Assembly: GCF_965243865.1 (NCBI RefSeq)
Contig: NZ_OZ251603.1
Coordinates: 3,782,001 to 3,846,000, forward strand
DNA from: Hyphomicrobium_A sp965243865
GTDB lineage: Bacteria > Pseudomonadota > Alphaproteobacteria > Rhizobiales > Hyphomicrobiaceae
Length of the DNA stretch: 64,000 nt
Reading direction: 5' to 3'
Under the pieces are notes generated by a model. It did not search any database. It saw nothing but the letters and a program-made list of their open reading frames with translations, and was not told the DNA's origin. The position numbers and the translations under genes are program-made. Positions 26,012 to 34,549 of this stretch are shown piece after piece. Numbering within the stretch: position 1 is the first letter of the stretch; every line of letters begins with the position of its first letter.

Positions 26012-26818
26012 TTAACCGTCAACGCGCTCCATCAGCGCCATCGCCGCGTGCGGCGCGCGTACCTTGCCCTCATGGATGAAATAGACGAATGCGTCTCGCG
26101 GCTTCTTTGCCGGCTTCGACTCGGCGTCGATTAGCGGCAAATCCGCCGGAGCGCCGCCCTCCGACCAGGTGAGGAAGCGCTTCGCCCAGGCATCCAGCGC
26201 CCTCGCCGGATAGCCGGTCTGCACCTCATCCTTACCCTTCTGCAGTCGAGCGTAGATGAAATCGCCCGTCACATCGGCGATGGCGGGGTAGGTCGCATGT
26301 TCGGCATAGACGATCGGAACTTTGTGCGCGCGCGCCATGGCAACGAACTCCGCCGTGCAGAAGCTGTCGTGCCGAACCTCGACCACATGACGCAGCCTGG
26401 CGCTCCCCACCTTGTGCGGTAGCAGTTCCAAGAACGCGCCAAAATCGGCGGCATCGAACTTCTTCGTCGGCGCAAACTGCCACAGCATCGGCCCGAGCTT
26501 ATCGCCAAGCTCCAGCGGGCCTGAATCGATGAAGCGCTTGATGCTGTCGCCTGCCTCGGCCAGTACGCGTCGGTTGACGGCATAGCGCGGCCCCTTCAGC
26601 GCAAACACGAAACCGTCGGGCGCTTCACTCGCCCACTTTGCGAAAGTGGCGGGAGTCTGCGTTCGGTAAAACGTTCCGTTCACCTCGATTGTCGGCACAT
26701 GCTCCGCCGCATAGGTGAGCTCTTTCGCGTGAGGCAGCTTGTCCGGATAGAACGTCCCGCGCCACGGCTCGAACGTCCAGCCCCCCATGCCCGCCCGGAT
26801 CTTCCCGCGCCTTGCCAT
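26012..26818 (-). CDS. DUF72 family protein (copy 1)
   Basis: 268 residues from ATG 26818 (the frame is open to 26929). DUF72 is a TIM-barrel family of unknown function. The signature is clear: IRAGMGGWTFEPWRGTFYP at the start, then VPTIEVNGTFYRTQTPATFAKWASEAPDGFVFALKGPR (seen as EVNGTFYR and GFVFALKGPR), LGPMLWQFAP and VVEVRHDSF. A second, divergent DUF72 gene lies at 27496-28236, with a cupin gene between. Confidence 0.93.
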   Translation of the reverse strand: MARRGKIRAGMGGWTFEPWRGTFYPDKLPHAKELTYAAEHVPTIEVNGTFYRTQTPATFAKWASEAPDGFVFALKGPRYAVNRRVLAEAGDSIKRFIDSGPLELGDKLGPMLWQFAPTKKFDAADFGAFLELLPHKVGSARLRHVVEVRHDSFCTAEFVAMARAHKVPIVYAEHATYPAIADVTGDFIYARLQKGKDEVQTGYPARALDAWAKRFLTWSEGGAPADLPLIDAESKPAKKPRDAFVYFIHEGKVRAPHAAMALMERVDG

Positions 26819-26999
26819 TGTCCGCCTCGCCCAGGTCCTTGGTTGGCTTTGTCGTTGGTTGGCTGAGTGCTCGGGATCGGCGCATTTCGACGCGAATGCA
26901 CGAGCGTCACGCAACAGCAACCCAACCACATATTAGCGGCAACGTTGAAGCGCGTCGCCACCCTCATACGCTGCATCCCTGACGCGCATGGAGGCGAAA

Positions 27000-27494
27000 A
27001 TGATCCCCACCCCAGACTCAACCGCAAAGTCCGCTTCGAGCAAACATTCTGCCAAGTCGCGGCACAACCTTCCCAGTCCCGTCGTCGATTCAAACAGTCT
27101 CGACCGCATCCGCGTGACCAGCATCGACGACCCGGCCGTCGATTGGCACGCATCGTTTGCCACCTGCGGGGGTAATCATGCGGTTCAATCGTCGACGATT
27201 GTCTATGAGATCGCGCCGGGCGGCCATCTCGGTTGGCACACCGACGCCACCGAGGAGACGCAGTACATCATCGACGGCACAGGCGAACTGCAGATGGAGG
27301 AGGGCAAGTACCCTGTCGGCCCCGGCAGCGTGTTCGTCCTGCCGACCAACGTGCGCCATGACCTCGTCAATACCGGTAAGGAGCCGCTGCGCGCGGTGGC
27401 GTTCTTTGCCGCCGCTATGTTTACGCAGGATTTCGACAGCGTCATGCTGCCGCCGAAGTCGCACATCCTCGGCACGCCGAACCGCGAAGGCTGA
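27000..27494 (+). CDS. cupin domain protein
   Basis: 164 residues from ATG 27000, with GGAGG at 26990-26994. A single cupin barrel is visible: motif 1 PGGHLGWHTDATEETQYIIDGTGE gives GWHTDATEETQYI with metal-ligand candidates His and Glu, and motif 2 GPGSVFVLPTNVRHDLVNTG provides the last His. This resembles small metal-binding cupins that act as enzymes or sensors; the substrate is unknown. It is convergent with the DUF72 gene that ends 1 base downstream. Confidence 0.85.
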   Translation: MIPTPDSTAKSASSKHSAKSRHNLPSPVVDSNSLDRIRVTSIDDPAVDWHASFATCGGNHAVQSSTIVYEIAPGGHLGWHTDATEETQYIIDGTGELQMEEGKYPVGPGSVFVLPTNVRHDLVNTGKEPLRAVAFFAAAMFTQDFDSVMLPPKSHILGTPNREG

Positions 27495-27495
27495 C

Positions 27496-28236
27496 TTAGG
27501 CGCCGAGCAGCGAGTGAAGCTCGCGTGCGTTGGCGAGCGCGGCGCCGGCTGCCGTATTGTCGAAGATGCACCAGGCTTCAAAGCCTGACGATGCATCGCG
27601 GCGCATGCGCGCGGCGAGCTTTGCCAAGGCGGCGCTGTCGTACGAGGAATAGTAGATACGCGGCGAACCGTGCAGCCGGTAGTAGCAAAGCCCGCCATAT
27701 CCGGCCGGCTCTGCCGCCGCTGCGACCTTCGCTGGATCGGCAGCAACCCGCCCGATCGCGAATTTCTTGAGCATCGCCGCGGCCGGGCGCTCGAACCATG
27801 TGGCGTGCCGCGCTTCGCACACGACGGCACCGGAAAACTGCTCTCTAAGGTCGCGAAAGAACGCCTGCGCGGTGCCCTTCTCGAAGGCAAGGCTGGGAGG
27901 AAGCTGCACCAGGAGCGGCCCGAGTCTGTCGCCGAGCCCATAGGCCTCATTGAGAAACGATTGCAACCGCGCGCCGATGTCGACCAGACGCGACTTGTGC
28001 GTGATGTCTCTCGGCACCTTCACCGAGAACTTGAAACCCTCAGGCACGCTTTCCGCCCAGCGTTCGTAGGTCGAGCGCCGGTGTGGCCGGTAGAACGAGG
28101 AGTTGATCTCGACGGCATTGAACGTGCGCGCATAACGTTCGAGGTGCGAACCGGGTGGCGGGCACTCATCTGCATCGTCTTTGCGAAGCGCCCAGCCCGC
28201 ACAGCCGATGCGAATAGGGTGCGCCGCATTCCCCAT
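27496..28236 (-). CDS. DUF72 family protein (copy 2)
   Basis: 246 residues. Family motifs: IRIGCAGWALRK, FNAVEINSSFYRPHRRSTYERWAE (seen as NAVEINSSFYRPH), GFKFSVKVPRDITH, LGPLLVQLPPSL and VVCEARHATWF. It ends with CIFDNTAAGAALANAREL. It differs clearly from copy 1 at 26012-26818, so this is not a recent duplication. The function is unknown. It lies 3 bases after the DoxD-DoxA gene on the same strand, so the two are probably one transcript. Confidence 0.93.
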   Translation of the reverse strand: MGNAAHPIRIGCAGWALRKDDADECPPPGSHLERYARTFNAVEINSSFYRPHRRSTYERWAESVPEGFKFSVKVPRDITHKSRLVDIGARLQSFLNEAYGLGDRLGPLLVQLPPSLAFEKGTAQAFFRDLREQFSGAVVCEARHATWFERPAAAMLKKFAIGRVAADPAKVAAAAEPAGYGGLCYYRLHGSPRIYYSSYDSAALAKLAARMRRDASSGFEAWCIFDNTAAGAALANARELHSLLGA

Positions 28237-28239
28237 CGC

Positions 28240-29340
28240 CTAGCCCGCACCTCCGACGCCGCGCCAGACGGTTCCGTCGATGGACTCAAGCAACAGCACG
28301 CGGGCGCCGCTTTCGGAAGGCTTCAGAGCGGGCGGCGGCGGCAACGTGATCGTCGCCTTGGCACCAGTCTGGCCGCTGAAGCCGATCAGCTGCGTTTCAA
28401 AGTGCGATGCCCACTCATAGGGGTACGCGTTACGGATCGCCGTCGCCGGCAGTTCGGCCAGCGTCTTGCCATCCCAGCTGGCGAGAACATCGCCCGAACC
28501 ATCGAGCAGCTTGGCCGAGACGATGTAAGCCGCCCCAGTATCTGGTCCCGCATTCACATAGGCATCGAAGATTGCGCTGCCGTCCGACGCCACCTTGAGC
28601 GCCGTCACCGCGATGTTGTGACGGTGAAAGTTCACGCGCGAATGCAGCGAGCTGACGACGGCTCCGAACAGGATCTGATAGGTAATGACCGTGAATGCGA
28701 TGCAGGCGACACCGAGCCACACAGCGAGCTTGCGCACGACAGCATCGGGCACCGGACCGCTGAAGATCCACGCGGACCACGGGCGCTTCTGCGCAAAGCC
28801 AGACCCGGTGAACAAGCGATTGTCGAGCGAGTAGGCACCCGCCCCCGCAAGGAACAGCGCCGAGCTCATGGCTACGCCCGACACCGCCATCGTCCATTCA
28901 TCGAGACAGGTGGAGCCCATCCACCCGAAGATGAACATCAGTGCCACATTGAGCCATATCGAAACGAACGCGCTGGCCCGCGTCGCGATGCCAAGCATCA
29001 GGCCGACGCCGACGGCAAGCTCGGCAAGCGTCCACAGCCACACCGACGCAACGATGAGATCGGGATGGCGCAGCGTCCATTCGATCGGCGCCTGCACCCA
29101 CAGCGACCCGGGAAGCGCATGCGTCAGCTTCGCAGCGACAAATCCTGGTGCCGAAAAGTCGAGCTTCACCGCTTGGTCGACACCCGCCGTCTCGTGGAAA
29201 TCGTAGAACAGCCGCCGGCTCGCCCCACCCCAGAAGATGAAGCCTTGCACGAAGCGCGTTCCCAGCAGAATGAGCGCCGCCAGCGATACGTTGGCCATCG
29301 ACGGCCCGCCGCTGCGTTCGACTTGATCCACGTCCGCCAT
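28240..29340 (-). CDS. doxDA: DoxD-DoxA fusion, thiosulfate:quinone oxidoreductase type
   Basis: 366 residues, with AGGGGA 7-8 bases before ATG 29340. Residues 20-180 are a DoxD-like membrane domain with about four helices (LILLGTRFVQGFIFWGGASRRL, LWTLAELAVGVGLMLGIATRA). A further helix (CIAFTVITYQILFGAVV) leads to a DoxA-like extracytoplasmic domain (VNFHRHNIAVTALK, YVNAGPDTGAAYIVSAKL). In Acidianus, DoxD and DoxA form thiosulfate:quinone oxidoreductase, making tetrathionate. Here both are in one chain, as in some Acidithiobacillus genes. No sox genes are nearby. The substrate is inferred from family only. Confidence 0.8.
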   Translation of the reverse strand: MADVDQVERSGGPSMANVSLAALILLGTRFVQGFIFWGGASRRLFYDFHETAGVDQAVKLDFSAPGFVAAKLTHALPGSLWVQAPIEWTLRHPDLIVASVWLWTLAELAVGVGLMLGIATRASAFVSIWLNVALMFIFGWMGSTCLDEWTMAVSGVAMSSALFLAGAGAYSLDNRLFTGSGFAQKRPWSAWIFSGPVPDAVVRKLAVWLGVACIAFTVITYQILFGAVVSSLHSRVNFHRHNIAVTALKVASDGSAIFDAYVNAGPDTGAAYIVSAKLLDGSGDVLASWDGKTLAELPATAIRNAYPYEWASHFETQLIGFSGQTGAKATITLPPPPALKPSESGARVLLLESIDGTVWRGVGGAG

Positions 29341-29460
29341 GCAACTGTTCCCCTGAATGCGATGCCGAAGCGCCGCGACGTTGGCCGCTGGACATTAACG
29401 GAGATCGGCTAAAACCTGTTTACGGCATTGCCGTTCCAGTTTGCCGCATGGAGCGAGGGT

Positions 29461-29886
29461 ATGAACGACGACAAGGCTTCGGCCATGGGCCGCTTCGACA
29501 TCGCCGCCATCGCGGCGTCGCTGCCGGCCAGCGCCGATACCATGCTCGTCGACCGCTATCTGACGGATAGGCCGTCCGCCAGCGCCCGTGTCTTCCGCGT
29601 CTACAAGCCGACCCCGCCGCACTATCACGCGCAGTGCGATGAGTTCCTGTACGTGTTCTCCGGCCGAGGCACCTTCTGGATGGGCGATGCCTCTACCAAG
29701 GCCGAGTTCGGTCCCGGTCAGCTGCTGCACTTCCATCGCGGGATCGTTCACGCGCTGCCCGATATCCTCGAAGAGCCTCTTGTGTTCCTCTCGATCGATA
29801 CGCCGCGCCGCGATCCGAAGGACGTAATCTTCGTCGACCCCGCCGATGGAACGCCAGAGAGCTTCATCCGCCAGAGCGGCTATTAG
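29461..29886 (+). CDS. cupin domain protein
   Basis: 141 residues from ATG 29461, preceded by GAGGG. Motif 1 PPHYHAQCDEFLYVFSGRGTF and motif 2 GPGQLLHFHRGIVHAL supply His, His, Glu and His metal ligands. It is a small single-domain cupin; the substrate is unknown. The LssY_C gene follows after 11 bases and is probably co-transcribed. It is divergent from doxDA. Confidence 0.88.
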   Translation: MNDDKASAMGRFDIAAIAASLPASADTMLVDRYLTDRPSASARVFRVYKPTPPHYHAQCDEFLYVFSGRGTFWMGDASTKAEFGPGQLLHFHRGIVHALPDILEEPLVFLSIDTPRRDPKDVIFVDPADGTPESFIRQSGY

Positions 29887-29897
29887 GGCAGGGGATA

Positions 29898-30755
29898 ATG
29901 ACGAGATTCATCATCCGCATGCTGCAGCGCCTCGCCATCTTCGGCATCGGCGCCCTCAGCGTCTGGCTCATCGTCTTCGTCGTCTTCGATTTCGCCGACA
30001 AGCGCTTTCCCGCTGCCGTCGCCTTTGCGCTAACGTATGCGGTCGGCGCCTACATCATCCTTCCTTACGCCGTGCGCATGGGGCTGAAGATACTGCAGCG
30101 TCGACGCGTGCCGAGCTTCACGGTATCCGCCGACGGACTTGCTGCCGATCCAGTGAACATCGCGCTTTATGGCACGCTCGACGAGCTGCGCGCAGCGTTC
30201 AAAGCCATCGGCTGGGTCGAAGCCGACAAGCTTTCGCTCGGCAGTTCTTGGCGCATGGTGAAGGCGTTCGTCCTCAACAAGCCTTATCCCGCAGCACCAT
30301 TCTCGACGCTGTACCTGTTTGGCCGCCCGCAGGACATCGGCTTTCAGAAGCCCATCGGCGACAGCCCACGCAAGCGCCACCACGTGCGCTTCTGGGGCCG
30401 GCGGCTGGAGAACGTGCAGGACATCGACACGGCGAGCTTCTGGCTCAACACCGACGCACCGCAGCCCGGTGCCCGCGTGCCATGGGCCGGGGCAGGAACG
30501 CGCGACACCGGCTTCGGTCTCACAAAGATGACCTTTCAGATCACGCACGCGACCGACTCCGACACCAACGCCGAGCGCGATTACATCATCAGCGAGTTGC
30601 AGGCCGCCGAAGCGATCGGGCCGGTTGTCTGGGAGCAGGCCGGTGCGCCGGTCGGCAAGCGCGTCAATCATTACATCACCGACGGCGACGTTGCCGCCGC
30701 CGCGCTTGGCAAAGGCGCCGAGCTGCCAAACATCGTCCCTTCTCAGCCGGCCTGA
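29898..30755 (+). CDS. membrane protein with LssY C-terminal-like domain
   Basis: 285 residues. Two membrane helices lie near the N-terminus (FGIGALSVWLIVFVVFDFA and FALTYAVGAYIILPYAV). The soluble domain that follows matches LssY_C: SADGLAADPVNIALYGTLDELRAAFKAIGW (seen as DPVNIALYGTLDELRAAF), PFSTLYLFGRPQDIGFQKP, KRHHVRFWG, DTGFGLTKMTFQITHATD and ERDYIISEL. The domain occurs alone or fused to PAP2 phosphatases, and its function is not established. It pairs with the upstream cupin gene and ends 12 bases before the convergent cytochrome gene. Confidence 0.8.
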   Translation: MTRFIIRMLQRLAIFGIGALSVWLIVFVVFDFADKRFPAAVAFALTYAVGAYIILPYAVRMGLKILQRRRVPSFTVSADGLAADPVNIALYGTLDELRAAFKAIGWVEADKLSLGSSWRMVKAFVLNKPYPAAPFSTLYLFGRPQDIGFQKPIGDSPRKRHHVRFWGRRLENVQDIDTASFWLNTDAPQPGARVPWAGAGTRDTGFGLTKMTFQITHATDSDTNAERDYIISELQAAEAIGPVVWEQAGAPVGKRVNHYITDGDVAAAALGKGAELPNIVPSQPA

Positions 30756-30767
30756 AAGCAGCACCCA

Positions 30768-31217
30768 CTACTGCGGTGACAGGCGATAGGAGGCGTGGCA
30801 CGCCGTGCAGTTGGTGAGGATCTGCCCGAGGTCGCCGAGCAGCTTCGCCTTCGGCGCGCCCGCTTCCGCCGCTGCGGCCAGATCATCGAATTTCTGATGC
30901 GTATCGATGCTGACGGCAACGAATTCCGGAGGCAGCTTCATGGCCATCGCGGTCGCCGCGTCGTCCATCATGGCCCAGCCGGATCGCCGAGCGCTTCCCG
31001 CAACGCGTTTCATGCTGCCTTCGGCGATGCCCTGCGTGATCCCTTCGACACTTTCCAGAAAGGCGCGCATGCCGGCGCGTATGTGCGCCTGTTCTCCGGG
31101 AGACAGTGAAAGCGCAGCCCGAGCCGACGCGGTCTGCGCGGGCATCAGGTACGCTCCGCTGCACCCCGCAAGCAGCGCCAGAAGGGAAGAAGCGATTGCG
31201 ACGCGGGCTGGCGACAT
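30768..31217 (-). CDS. lipid-anchored cytochrome c'-like protein
   Basis: 149 residues. The N-terminus ASSLLALLAGC is a lipoprotein signal with lipobox LAGC (Cys19). The mature part is helical, as expected for the four-helix cytochrome c'/c556 fold, and ends with the covalent heme site CTACHASYRL. The expected role is a periplasmic membrane-anchored electron carrier or gas binder. Nearby doxDA would feed quinones, but a direct link is inference. Confidence 0.85.
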   Translation of the reverse strand: MSPARVAIASSLLALLAGCSGAYLMPAQTASARAALSLSPGEQAHIRAGMRAFLESVEGITQGIAEGSMKRVAGSARRSGWAMMDDAATAMAMKLPPEFVAVSIDTHQKFDDLAAAAEAGAPKAKLLGDLGQILTNCTACHASYRLSPQ

Positions 31218-31343
31218 CGGGCATTCGCAGGCGGTTGCGGATGCCTTTTAATCCGCCCGATTCAGTCACATCGCCCCGTGATGCAGATCAAAACGGGCGC
31301 ACATTCGTCGCCCCCTGATGCCGGGAAGTCGCAACTGGCGCCG

Positions 31344-34300
31344 TCAGGTCCGCGGTTCTGCCGCCCCGCCGGCCGGGGCCTCGCTTTCCCGCGCGGGGCG
31401 TTGCTCCGCCAGGTCTTCGGCCGTTAAGCGGTTGCGCTGGAAGAAGCGCATCACGACGACGAAGAATACCGGCACGAAGAAGATCGCCAGCACTGTCGCC
31501 GCAATCATGCCGCCCATCACGCCGGTGCCGATCGCCTGCTGGCTCTGTGACGCCGCACCCACCGCAACCGCCAGCGGAATGACGCCGCAGATGAACGCCA
31601 GCGACGTCATCACGATCGGGCGGAAGCGCTGCTGCGCCGCCATTACCGTAGCGTCCTTGAGCGAGGTCCCGGGCTTCCACAGCTCCTTGGCGAATTCCAC
31701 GATCAGGATCGCGTTCTTCGCCGATAGCCCGATGATGGTGATCAGCGCGATCTTGAAATACACATCGTTCGGCATGTCGCGCAGATAGACGGCGGCCAGC
31801 GCACCGACGACGCCGAGCGGGATCACCAACAGCACCGAGAACGGGATCGACCAGCTCTCGTACAGCGCGGCGAGGCAAAGGAACACGATCAGAACGGAAA
31901 GCGCCAGCAGCAGGCTTGCCTGCGAGCCGGCCGCCTTTTCCTGCTCGGACTGACCGGTCCACGTGTATCCGAAGCCTTTGGGAAGCTGCTCCATCAGCCG
32001 TTCCATTTCAGCAATTGCCTGGCCCGACGTGTATCCCGGCGCCGGCTCGCCGGTGAAGCGCACCGACTGATAGCCGTTGAATCCGATGATCTGCGCCGGC
32101 CCGACGCTCCACTTCAACTCGGCGAATGACGACATCGGCACCATCGTGCCCTGCGCGTTCTTGATTGAGTAGTTGAGCAGGTCCGCCGCATTGAGGCGCT
32201 GCAGGTCGTCGGCCTGCACGATCACCCGCTGCATCTTTCCGCGGTTGGGAAAATCGTTGGCGTAAACCGACCCGAGGTTGACTTGGATCGTCTTGTTGAT
32301 GTCCTCGAAGTCGACACCGTGCGCCATCGCCTTCTCTCGGTCGATAACGAGCTCCGCCTGCGGTGCCGGCGGCAGACCTTCGACATAGACGTTCTGCAGC
32401 ACGGGACTTTGCCGCGCCAGCTTGAGCAACTGCTCCTGTGCCGCCATCAGCGCCGAATAGCCTTTCTGCGCGCGGTCCTGCAGCCTCAGGCTGAAGCCCG
32501 ACGCATTACCCAGATTGTCGATCGGCGGCGGCTCCAGCGCCTGAATGATAGCGTCGCGGTAGTTCGCCATCGCCGCGTTGGTGCCATTGACGAGATTGGA
32601 GACCGAGTTCGCTTCGTCCCGCTCGCTCCACGGCTTCAGGGTGACGAACGCCTGCGACGTCATCTGCCCCTGTCCCGAGTACGAATAGCCGTTGATCATC
32701 GTCACGGTGTCGACGCCCGGCTGCGCCATCAGATGCTGCTCGACCTTCTTCACTGCGGCCAGCGTGCGGTTGAACGATGAGCCGGGCGGCGTCTGGATGT
32801 CGACCGTGAAGAAGCCCTGATCCTCTAGCGGCAGGAAGCCTTCAGGCAGGCGCATGTATGCGTACCCGAGCCCGATCAGCAGCGCGATGTAGACCATCAT
32901 CACCCGCCCCGAGCGCGCGATGAACGCGGAGACCCCGCGTCCGTATCGCGCCGTCTCGCGTGCAACGAAGCGGTTGAACATCCCGAACACGCCGCCCTGC
33001 GCATGCACATGACCCTTTTCCACGGGCTTCAGCAGCGTCGCGCACAGCGCCGGTGTCAGCGAAAGCGCCAGGAAGGCGGAAAACGCAATCGACGCCACCA
33101 TGGCGACTGAGAACTGCTGGTAGATGATGCCGACCGAACCAGGGAAGAACGCCATCGGGATGAACACGGCAACGAGTACCAGCGTGATGCCGACGATGGC
33201 ACCGGTGATCTGCCCCATCGCCTTGCGCGTCGCCTCCTTGGGCGACAAGCCCTCGCGACTCATGATGCGCTCGACGTTCTCGACGACGACGATGGCATCG
33301 TCGACCAAAATGCCAATCGCCAGCACCATGCCGAACATGGTCAGCACGTTGATCGAGAAGCCGGCCAGCAGCATCACCATGCACGTGCCCAGCAACGCGA
33401 TTGGCACGACGATGGTGGGGATCAGCGTGTAGCGGATGTTCTGCAGGAACAGGAACATCACGATGAACACCAGCACCACCGCTTCGATCAGCGTGTGCAT
33501 CACCTTCTCGATCGATGCCTCGACCGCCGGCGTGATATCGTAGGGGATGTCCCACTTGAGATTGGCTGGGAAGAACTGCGAGAGCTCTTCCATCTTGGCG
33601 CGGATCGCCTTCGCAGTCTCCAACGCATTCCCGTCTGGCGCCAGCGTCACCGAGATGCCCGCCGCCTGCTCGCCGTTGAGGCGCGTCGAGAATTTATAGT
33701 CATCGCCGCCAAGCTCGATCCGCGCGACATCCCTGAGCCGCACCGTCGAGCCGTCCGGGTTGCCGCGCAGCAGGATCGAGCCGAACTCTTCAGGCGCCCG
33801 CATCTGTCCTTTGACGATGATCGGGAAGTTGACCGGATGCGCGGACGGACTCGGCTGCGCACCGACCGCACCGGAGGCAATCTGCGCGTTCTGCTTCTGG
33901 ATCGCTTCGGCTACATCCGAGGCATTGAGCGACAGGCCGCGCAGCTTGTCGGGGTCGATCCAGATGCGCAGTGCACGCTCCGTGGAATAGAGCGTCGCGC
34001 GCCCGACGCCCGGAATGCGCCGGATCTCGTTGATGACGTTGCGGATGAGAAAATCGCCGAGCCCCACCTCGTCCACTGAGCCGTCGGTCGAGATGAGTGT
34101 GATGATCTGCAGCGTTGCCGCCGATGCTTCCTCGACGAGGATGCCCTGCTGCCGCACTTCCGCCGGCAACCGTGCCTCGACGCGCTTCAGCCGGTTCTGT
34201 ACCTCGACGCCCGCGTATCCGGGATCTGTGCCCGGCTGGAAGTTGGCGACGATCTCGATGACGCCGAACGAGTCGCTCGCCGATTCGAAGCTGAGGATGT

Positions 34301-34520
34301 TGGCGGCGCCGTTGAGCTCGTCCTCGATCAGGCGCGTCGTGCCGGTATAAAGGTCCTCCACCGAGGCACCCGGAAACTGCGTCGACAGCGCGATCGAAGG
34401 CGGCGCAATGATCGGGTATTGCGCAACCGGCAAGCTCGGGAGGGCCAGGAGCCCACCCAAGCAAATGAACAATGCGATGACCCACGCGAAGATGGGCCGG
34501 TCTATGAAAAAGCTAGCCAT
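31344..34520 (-). CDS. RND multidrug efflux permease (HAE1 family, AcrB/MexB type)
   Basis: 1058 residues, the usual length. It is the proton-driven inner-membrane pump of a tripartite efflux system. It starts FFIDRPIFAWVIALFICLGG (first membrane helix). The PAQYPIIAPPSIALSTQFPG porter start, central GILVDDAIVVVENVERIM (transmembrane helix 4, with the proton-relay Asp pair) and late GLSAKNAILIVEFAKE are all intact. Twelve membrane helices and two large periplasmic loops are expected. It follows its adaptor gene by 29 bases. No outer-membrane factor or regulator is adjacent. The substrate cannot be told from sequence. Confidence 0.96.
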   Translation of the reverse strand: MASFFIDRPIFAWVIALFICLGGLLALPSLPVAQYPIIAPPSIALSTQFPGASVEDLYTGTTRLIEDELNGAANILSFESASDSFGVIEIVANFQPGTDPGYAGVEVQNRLKRVEARLPAEVRQQGILVEEASAATLQIITLISTDGSVDEVGLGDFLIRNVINEIRRIPGVGRATLYSTERALRIWIDPDKLRGLSLNASDVAEAIQKQNAQIASGAVGAQPSPSAHPVNFPIIVKGQMRAPEEFGSILLRGNPDGSTVRLRDVARIELGGDDYKFSTRLNGEQAAGISVTLAPDGNALETAKAIRAKMEELSQFFPANLKWDIPYDITPAVEASIEKVMHTLIEAVVLVFIVMFLFLQNIRYTLIPTIVVPIALLGTCMVMLLAGFSINVLTMFGMVLAIGILVDDAIVVVENVERIMSREGLSPKEATRKAMGQITGAIVGITLVLVAVFIPMAFFPGSVGIIYQQFSVAMVASIAFSAFLALSLTPALCATLLKPVEKGHVHAQGGVFGMFNRFVARETARYGRGVSAFIARSGRVMMVYIALLIGLGYAYMRLPEGFLPLEDQGFFTVDIQTPPGSSFNRTLAAVKKVEQHLMAQPGVDTVTMINGYSYSGQGQMTSQAFVTLKPWSERDEANSVSNLVNGTNAAMANYRDAIIQALEPPPIDNLGNASGFSLRLQDRAQKGYSALMAAQEQLLKLARQSPVLQNVYVEGLPPAPQAELVIDREKAMAHGVDFEDINKTIQVNLGSVYANDFPNRGKMQRVIVQADDLQRLNAADLLNYSIKNAQGTMVPMSSFAELKWSVGPAQIIGFNGYQSVRFTGEPAPGYTSGQAIAEMERLMEQLPKGFGYTWTGQSEQEKAAGSQASLLLALSVLIVFLCLAALYESWSIPFSVLLVIPLGVVGALAAVYLRDMPNDVYFKIALITIIGLSAKNAILIVEFAKELWKPGTSLKDATVMAAQQRFRPIVMTSLAFICGVIPLAVAVGAASQSQQAIGTGVMGGMIAATVLAIFFVPVFFVVVMRFFQRNRLTAEDLAEQRPARESEAPAGGAAEPRT

Positions 34521-34549
34521 GAAGGAAGCGCGTCAGCCTCGACCCTGTG

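Noticed and set aside
27670..29412. 580-residue plus-strand frame across DUF72 copy 2 and doxDA
   Set aside because: It lies antisense to two clear genes, is composed of Arg/Pro/Ala/His runs, and spans their junction.
30003..30770. Alternative frames over the LssY_C gene
   Set aside because: They lack the conserved motifs seen in the 29898-30755 frame and overlap it fully.
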